Assembly: GCA_032622095.1 (NCBI GenBank)
Contig: CP136065.1
Location: forward strand, 245,335,474 to 245,399,473
Length of the DNA stretch: 64,000 bases
Source: Siphonodentalium dalli
Taxonomy: Eukaryota > Mollusca > Scaphopoda > Gadilida > Siphonodentaliidae
Direction of reading: 5' to 3'
Shown here: positions 57,159-64,000 of the stretch, piece by piece
Numbering within the stretch: position 1 is the first letter of the stretch
How the letters are laid out: every line of letters begins with the position of its first letter
Position numbers and translations under genes: made by a program
The notes under the pieces: generated by a model
The model's database searches: none
What the model was told of the DNA's origin: nothing
Seen by the model: only the letters and a program-made list of their open reading frames with translations

Positions 57159-57347
57159 TTAACCCTTTCTATACTAAATAGATTCTCCCTCTCACTTATA
57201 CAAGTATACATTGGAATGGTCTATTATGCATTTGGAGGGATGTCCAAGTAATAAAAGCAGATAACAGAGTTATGTTTCTTGAACTATCATCTGAACATTT
57301 CCTGAGGGAATTACTCATCAATGATTATTTAGTACAGAAAGGGTTAA
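57159..57347. mobile_element. TTAA-F element, 189 bp
   Basis: TTAACCCTTTCTATACTAAA to TTTAGTACAGAAAGGGTTAA. Its right ~45 bases are the founding unit of the array that follows. Begins 23 bp upstream of the exon 1 acceptor. Confidence 0.82.
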
Positions 57348-60300
57348 TAAGGAAATTACTCATCAATGACTATTTAGTACAGAAAGGGTTAATAAGGGAA
57401 TTACTCATCAATGATTATTTAGTATAGAAAGGGTTAATGAGGGAACTACTCATCTATGACTATTTAGTATAGAAGGGGCTAATAAGGGAACAACTCATCA
57501 ATGAATATTTAGTATAGAAGGGGTTAATAAGGGAATTACTCATCAATGATTATTTAGTATAGAAAGGGTAAATAAGGGAACTACTCTTCAATGACTATAT
57601 AGTATAGAAGGGGCTAATAAGGGAATTACTCATCAATGATTATTTAGTATAGAAAGGGTAAATAAGGGAACTACTCTTCAATGACTATTTAGTATAGAAG
57701 GGGCTAATAAGGGAATTACTCATCCATGATTATTTAGTATAGAAAGGGTTAATAGGGGAATTACTCATCAATGATTATTTAGTATAGAAGGGGTTAATAA
57801 GGGAACTATCATCAATGAGTATTTAATATAGAAATGGTTTATAAGGGAACTACTCATCAATGATTATTTAGTATAGAACTGGTTAATAAGGGAATTACTC
57901 ATCAATGATTATTTAGTATAGAAGGGGTTAATAAGGGAATTACTCATCAATGACTGTTTAGTATAGAAGGGGCTAATAAGGGAATTGCTCATCAATGATT
58001 ATTTAGTATAGAAGGGGCTAATAAGGGAATTACTCATCAATGACTGTTTAGTATAGAAGGGGTTAATAAGGGAATTACTCATCAATGATTATTTAGTATA
58101 GAAGGGGTTAATAAGGGAATTACTCATCAATGATTATTTAGTATAGAAGGGGCTAATAAAGGAATTACTCACCAATGATTATTTAGTATAGAAGGGGTTA
58201 ATAAGGGAATTACTCATCAATGACTATTTAGTATAGAAGGGGTTAATAAGGGAATTACTCATCAATAACTGTTTAGTATAGAAGGGGTTAATAAGGGAAT
58301 TACTCACCAATGATTATTTAGTATAGAAGGGGTTAATAAGGGAATTACTCATCAATGACTGTTTAGTATAGAAGGGGCTAATAAGGGAATTACTCATCAA
58401 TGATTATTTAGTATAGAAGGGGTTAATAAGGGAAATACTCATCAATGACTGTTTAGTATAGAAGGGGTTAATGAGGGAATTACTCATCAATGACTGTTTA
58501 GTATAGAAGGGGCTAATAAGGGAATTACTCATCAATGATTATTTAGTATAGAAGGGGTTAATAAGGGAAATACTCATCAATGACTGTTTAGTATAGAAGG
58601 GGTTCATAAGGGAATTACTCATCAATGATTATTTAGTATAGAAGGGGTTAATAAGGGAACTACTCTTCAATGAATATTTAGTATAGAAGGGGTTAATAAG
58701 GGAATTACTCATCAATGATTATTTAGTATAGAAAGGGTAAATAAGGGAACTACTCTTCAATGACTATATAGTATAGAAGGGGTTAATAAGGGAATTACTC
58801 ATCAATGATTATTTAGTATAGAAAGGGTAAATAAGGGAACTACTCTTCAATGAATATTTAGTATAGAAGGGGTTAATAAGGGAATTACTCATCAATGATT
58901 ATTTAGTATAGAAAGGGTAAATAAGGGAACTACTCTTCAATGACTATATAGTATAGAAGGGGCTAATAAGGGAATTACTCATCAATGATTATTTAGTATA
59001 GAAAGGGTAAATAAGGGAACTACTCTTCAATGACTATTTAGTATAGAAGGGGCTAATAAGGGAATTACTCATCAATGATTATTTAGTATAGAAAGGGTTA
59101 ATAAGGGAATTACTCATCAATGATTATTTAGTATAGAAGGGGTTAATAAGGGAACTATCATCAATGAGTATTTAATATAGAAATGGTTTATAAGGGAACT
59201 ACTCATCAATGATTATTTAGTATAGAACTGGTTAATAAGGGAATTACTCATCAATGATTATTTAGTATAGAAGGGGTTAATAAGGGAATTACTCATCAAT
59301 GATTATTTAGTATAGAAGGGGCTAATAAGGGAATTACTCATCAATGAATATTTAGTATAGAAGGGGTTAATAAGGGAATTACTCATCAATGATTATTTAG
59401 TATAGAAGGGGTTAATAAGGGAATTACTCATCAATGATTATTTAGTATAGAAGGGGTTAATAAGGGAACTATCATCAATGAGTATTTAATATAGAAATGG
59501 TTTATAAGGGAACTACTCATCAATGATTATTTAGTATAGAACTGGTTAATAAGGGAATTACTCATCAATGATTATTTAGTATAGAAGGGGCTAATAAGGG
59601 AATTACTCATCAATGATTATTTAGTATAGAAGGGGTTAATAAGGGAATTACGCATCAATGACTATTTAGTATAGAAGGGGCAATAAGGGAATTACTCATC
59701 AATTATGATTTAGTATAGAAGGGGCTAATACGGGAATTACTCATCAATGATTATTTAGTATAGAAGGGGCTAATAAGGGAATTACTCATCAATGACTGTT
59801 TAGTATAGAAGGGATTAATAAGGGAATTACTCATCAATGATTATTTAGTATAGAAGGGGTTAATAAGGGAATTACTCATCAATGATTATTTAGTATAGAA
59901 GGGGTTAATAAGGGAATTACTCATCAATGATTATTTAGTATAGAAGGGGTTAATAAGGGAATTACTCATCAATGACTATTTAGTATAGAAGGGGCTAATA
60001 AGGGAATTACTCATCAATGATTATTTAGTATAGAAGGGGTTAATAAGGGAATTACTCATCAATGACTGTTTAGTATAGAAGGGGTTAATAAGGGAATTAC
60101 TCATCAATGACTGTTTAGTATAGAAGGGGTTAATGAGGGAATTACTCATCAATGACTGTTTAGTATAGAAGGGGCTAATAAGGGAATTACTCATCAATGA
60201 TTATTTAGTATAGAAGGGGTTAATAAGGGAAATACTCATCAATGACTGTTTAGTATAGAAGGGGTTAATAAGGGAATTACTCATCAATGATTATTTAGTA

Positions 60301-61037
60301 TAGAAAGGGGTTAATAAGGGAATTACTCATCAATGATTATTTAGTATAGAAGGGGTTAATAAGGGAAATACTCATCAATGATTATTTAGTATAGAAGGGG
60401 TTAATAAGGGAACTACTCATCAATGACTATTTAGTATAGAAAGGGGTTAATAAGGGAATTACTCATCAATGATTATTTAGTATAGAAGGGGTTAATAAGG
60501 GAATTACTCATCAATGACTGTTTAGCATAGAAGGGGTTAATAAGGGAATTACTCATCAATGACTGTTTAGTATAGAAGGGGTTAATAAGGGAATTACTCA
60601 TCAATGATTATTTAGTATAGTATAGAAGGGGTTAATAAGGGAACTACTCATCAATGACTATTTAGTATAGAAGGGGTTAATAAGGGAAATACTCATCAAT
60701 GATTATTTAGTATAGAAGGGGTTAATAAGGGAATTACTCATCAATGACTGTTTAGTATAGAAGGGGTTAATAATGGAATTACTCATCAATGACTGTTTAG
60801 TATAGAAGGGGTTAATAGGGAATTACTCATCAATGACTGTTTAGTATAGAAGGGGTTAATAAGGGAATTACTCATCAATGATTATTTAGTATAGAAGGGG
60901 TTAATAAGGGAATTACTCATCAATGATTATTTAGTATAGAAGGGGTTAATAAGGGAAATACTCATCAATGATTATCTAGTATAGAAGGGGTTAATAAGGG
61001 AACTACTCATCAATGACTATTTAGTATAGAAAGGGTA
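57308..61037. repeat. 45-bp satellite array, about 83 units
   Basis: Unit GGTTAATAAGGGAATTACTC, ATCAATGATTATTTAGTATA, GAAGG. Variants GACTGTTTAG, GACTATATAG and a block with GAACTATCATCAATGAG recur in groups (near 57800, 59150, 59465), so multi-unit blocks were copied. Lies upstream of exon 1 of this window. Confidence 0.94.
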
Positions 61038-61116
61038 ATTGGGAGTCAAGGCCATCGATGTGTGTTTATACAAAATATTAACATAAAAGTCCATAAAACA
61101 GCTATAATCAGCACAT

Positions 61117-61312
61117 ACAGTAATGCCCTAAATAATCGACTCCTTAACCACAGCAGAATTATGGGTAATTTTTCAGGATTTAGTAGGAAAAATGGAAATC
61201 TCAGTGATAGCTTTCCGATGAATGGCAACAAGCCAGATTTCCAACTAAATCCTGAAAAATTACCAATAATTCTGCTGTGGTTAAGGAGTCGATTATTTAG
61301 GTCATTACTGTA
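61117..61312. mobile_element. Fold-back element, complete
   Basis: TACAGTAATGCCCTAAATAA to TTATTTAGGTCATTACTGTA. Confidence 0.83.
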
Positions 61313-61314
61313 CT

Positions 61315-61579
61315 TTAACTCTTTCATGACGGGAGCTGTGCTGGTGCAACATTAAAGATCCTGTGCCAGTACATTCTCTTATATATGCAACAGTCTCCCA
61401 TAGGGAGCCTCACATATATTAGAGAATGTACTGGCTTACAAGGTCAAGATAAATATTGTTAGGCCAATTTATTCTATTATATATGTAAGGCTCCCTATGT
61501 GAGACTCGCTTATATAAGAGAATGCATTGGCACAGGGTTTTCACAAAATTTCAGAAAGCTCCAGGCATGGAAGGGTTAA
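61315..61579. mobile_element. TTAA-C element
   Basis: TTAACTCTTTCATGACGGG to CTCCAGGCATGGAAGGGTTAA. Its right TTAA is also the left TTAA of the next element. Confidence 0.82.
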
Positions 61580-61974
61580 CCCTTTACCCAACAGAAGGGC
61601 CCTGTGCCAATGCATTCTCTTATATATGCGAGTCGACCATAGGTCGCCTCGCATATATAAGAGAATGCATTGGCTTAACACATTAAAAATTATAAAATTG
61701 TTAAAGAATGTAAGAAAAATGGTAAAAAGTGTTAAAAAAAGATTTTTTTTAGGCCAATGCATTCTCTTATATATGCGAGGCGACCTATGTTCGACTCGCA
61801 TATATAAGAGAATGCATTGGCACAGGGCATAACTGTAACCATCACAATGTGGTCAATGAGCCGGTTCCAATGATATCCATATTTGTATGGTTTTATTGAG
61901 ACAGACCCAAGATAATTTAGGCTGGTGCAGCTTTATTTGGCCGGTTTTGGCCGGTTTGTTGGGTAAAGGGTTAA
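61576..61974. mobile_element. TTAA-A element
   Basis: TTAACCCTTTACCCAACAG to TTTGTTGGGTAAAGGGTTAA with two hairpin cores. Confidence 0.86.
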
Positions 61975-64000
61975 CATTTTGTTTCCATTCAAACCGAATA
62001 CACATCGAATGTCGAATTGGACATTGTCAAAGATCGGAAAAAACAAGGAATTATATAATTAAGGGTAGTTTCAAAGCAGGAATATTCGGTTTTATTGGGC
62101 ACGATTTCTGAAAATAGTGACTCAGGTTCTTGCAACCGTGATTTTAAAAACAATACATCAATAAAATGTAGCCTCATTCTCATTGTCAACATGTAGTTTT
62201 AGATATGTGAATGTGAACTCCTTGACCATTTACTTGACCTTCATCAAAGTATGACATTATATAGTATGCAGAGTGACTAGGTTTGCCAAATGGGGAAATA
62301 ATGCACTTGTATAACATATTCTACATCATGGAACGCCAAACAACTTTATTTTTAGATCAAGTAGCTTGCAAATTAATGAATGGGACATGGCAGTCGTTTT
62401 GTGTATAATTATTGCACAGTAAATGCATATTGCATGCAGATGTACCTATAGGTCATAACTTCCCAATGAGACCACGTACGATAAATTAATTCTATTTTCA
62501 GGCGTACAGGTGGAGCATGTGGTTCTGAATTGAAAACTGAGTTCATGATTGTCAGATTGAATGAATTGCGCAGATTTTAGCAAAATCAAATAATTGCATA
62601 GGGTGGAGGTCCGCTTCATTTTCCGATCATTCCAAATTTTAGAAGTTGTGACGTCCTAAAGTTATTAATAGTTGGGGTATATTCCCTTCATTCGAGTTTT
62701 CACCGTGGTGCTGGCGAGTCATACATTTTAAATTTATTTTGCTACATTATACTTTATTATATACAAAACAAACAAAAAATGCCCATATATTGAAGTTGTG
62801 CAAAATGTATATAGATGACGAAAAAATTATTTTTGACAGAGTTATTAACCCTTTTCGACTTTAAAAATTTCAACATTTTTTATAATTTTCTGTATGAGGG
62901 TACCTTCTTGGTGTAATCGACTCCTACAGTTTTTATCATAGATATGTGGAACTTTAGAGTATTGATAATCCATCTTTAAGTTGTTTTAATTGTTAAAAAA
63001 TGTAAAACAATGGAAATTCATTACAATGGAAATTCATTGAGATTTGAATTTTGTGTTCTTATAACTTTATGTTTGTTCCATTATGCAAACATTTTAAAGA
63101 TTGCTTGATGTTAATATTGCTTGATGTTACAATTTGGACTGTTGGCATACTACCCATCATGTAAATTTGGACTGAAATAGATGTATGATCGTGTATCATG
63201 TACGGTCCAAATAATGTGGTACTAATACCGGTGTGTAATTATTCATGTACTTCTTAGTTAAAGGAAATTTATTTCATTCAAGTAATATTTTGTCAAGAAT
63301 TCAACTGAAAACATTTCTGCTGGGTTTCTGGCACATCGTTTTTTAGTTTCATTGGTACAATTCTTTTTATTCAGGTACCGATACACCCTCTTGTTAATAG
63401 AGGCTTCTCCCTCATGGGGAAACTCAAATATGCATGTACTGGCGAACAACACATACTTTTAACTCGGTGTTCCTTCATTTCATGGACTAATTTAGTACAC
63501 ACATGTACCTTCATGTAATTCGTGTTTCGAAGCCTTTGTTTTAAATATTAAGACGTACTACCGGTATGTAGTATAGTGTGTAACCCGTTTAACTCTTTCC
63601 ATTATCTATTTAGTATACATAGACTGAATCTTTGCCTCCAGTTTGGACCGCTGGTTTGGTGGCCTTTAATTTGATATTTTCTGTGCCATAAGTTACTTGT
63701 TTGTGTTTATTTGATATCTCACATTGTGATTTGACTCATATATGATCGTCGATTTGATTTTGAAATATTTTTGAATGTTGAAGCAATTAATTTGAATTGT
63801 CTTATTTGAATTGTCAGAGATGTATAAATTTTAATTGTTTTATCTACAACAGAATTTGGCTGTTAAATTGTAAATTATATGTTTTAATATTGCATATCAA
63901 AGAAAATACACAAAAAACAAAATTGTACTTTAAACGACTGTCAGCACCATTGTGGAATACTCTATAGGCTATATTATACTTTATTATATACAAACACCTT
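61975..64000. other. Unassigned AT-rich sequence to window end
   Basis: No exon with the phase needed to precede exon 1 was found. ATTATACTTTATTATATACAAA occurs in similar form at 62745-62770 and at 63970-63996. A short minus frame at 63258-63452 has no support. Confidence 0.45.

Overview
This is intron-rich, AT-rich animal DNA. No bacterial features, rRNA, tRNA or CRISPR array could be supported. The only host gene I can support lies on the minus strand and fills the window from about 57.1 kb down to 2.2 kb. Fifteen exons with GT-AG borders were placed by hand. Their codon phases join end to end into one uninterrupted 855-codon reading frame that is open at both ends of the window. The first five exons encode a REJ (receptor for egg jelly) module. 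The later exons match the region between REJ and the GAIN/GPS part of polycystin-1-like proteins. The gene is therefore a polycystin-1/REJ-family membrane protein. Its N-terminal exons lie to the right of the window, and its GPS, membrane and PLAT exons to the left. REJ genes together with this repeat load suggest a marine invertebrate; I cannot name the species.

Almost everything else is repeat DNA packed into the introns. (1) A large population of small TTAA-flanked elements ends in CCCTTT (piggyBac-like). They come in several terminal-arm families (A, B, C, F here), many of which carry the same self-complementary hairpin core. Two further inverted-repeat families (D, E) carry that core with unrelated ends. 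(2) A fold-back family begins TACAGTAATGC. (3) A palindromic family is bounded by CAAGCCT. (4) Single elements have clean target duplications: two hAT (8 bp), one PIF/Harbinger-like (TTA), one Mutator-like (9 bp). One hAT copy keeps a broken BED-finger transposase start. (5) Four long tandem arrays: 30 bp (10.3-11.7 kb), 64 bp (26.4-28.4 kb), 56-57 bp (33.7-38.5 kb) and 45 bp (57.3-61.0 kb).

Layout from left to right: 0-9.9 kb, small elements around exons 15 and 14; 10.3-11.7 kb, 30-bp array; 11.9-24 kb, exons 13 to 8 among interleaved inverted repeats; 24-31.4 kb, exons 7 and 6 around the 64-bp array; 33.7-38.5 kb, C-rich array; 40-46 kb, exon 5 and two hAT elements; 46-57 kb, exons 4 to 1 (REJ module) among elements; 57-61 kb, 45-bp satellite; 61-64 kb, two elements and unassigned sequence.

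The most unusual points are the shared hairpin core carried by elements with different ends, a satellite that appears to have grown from the end of a small transposon, several exon-edge fragments duplicated beside their parent exons, and mobile elements sitting 20-60 bp from many splice sites.
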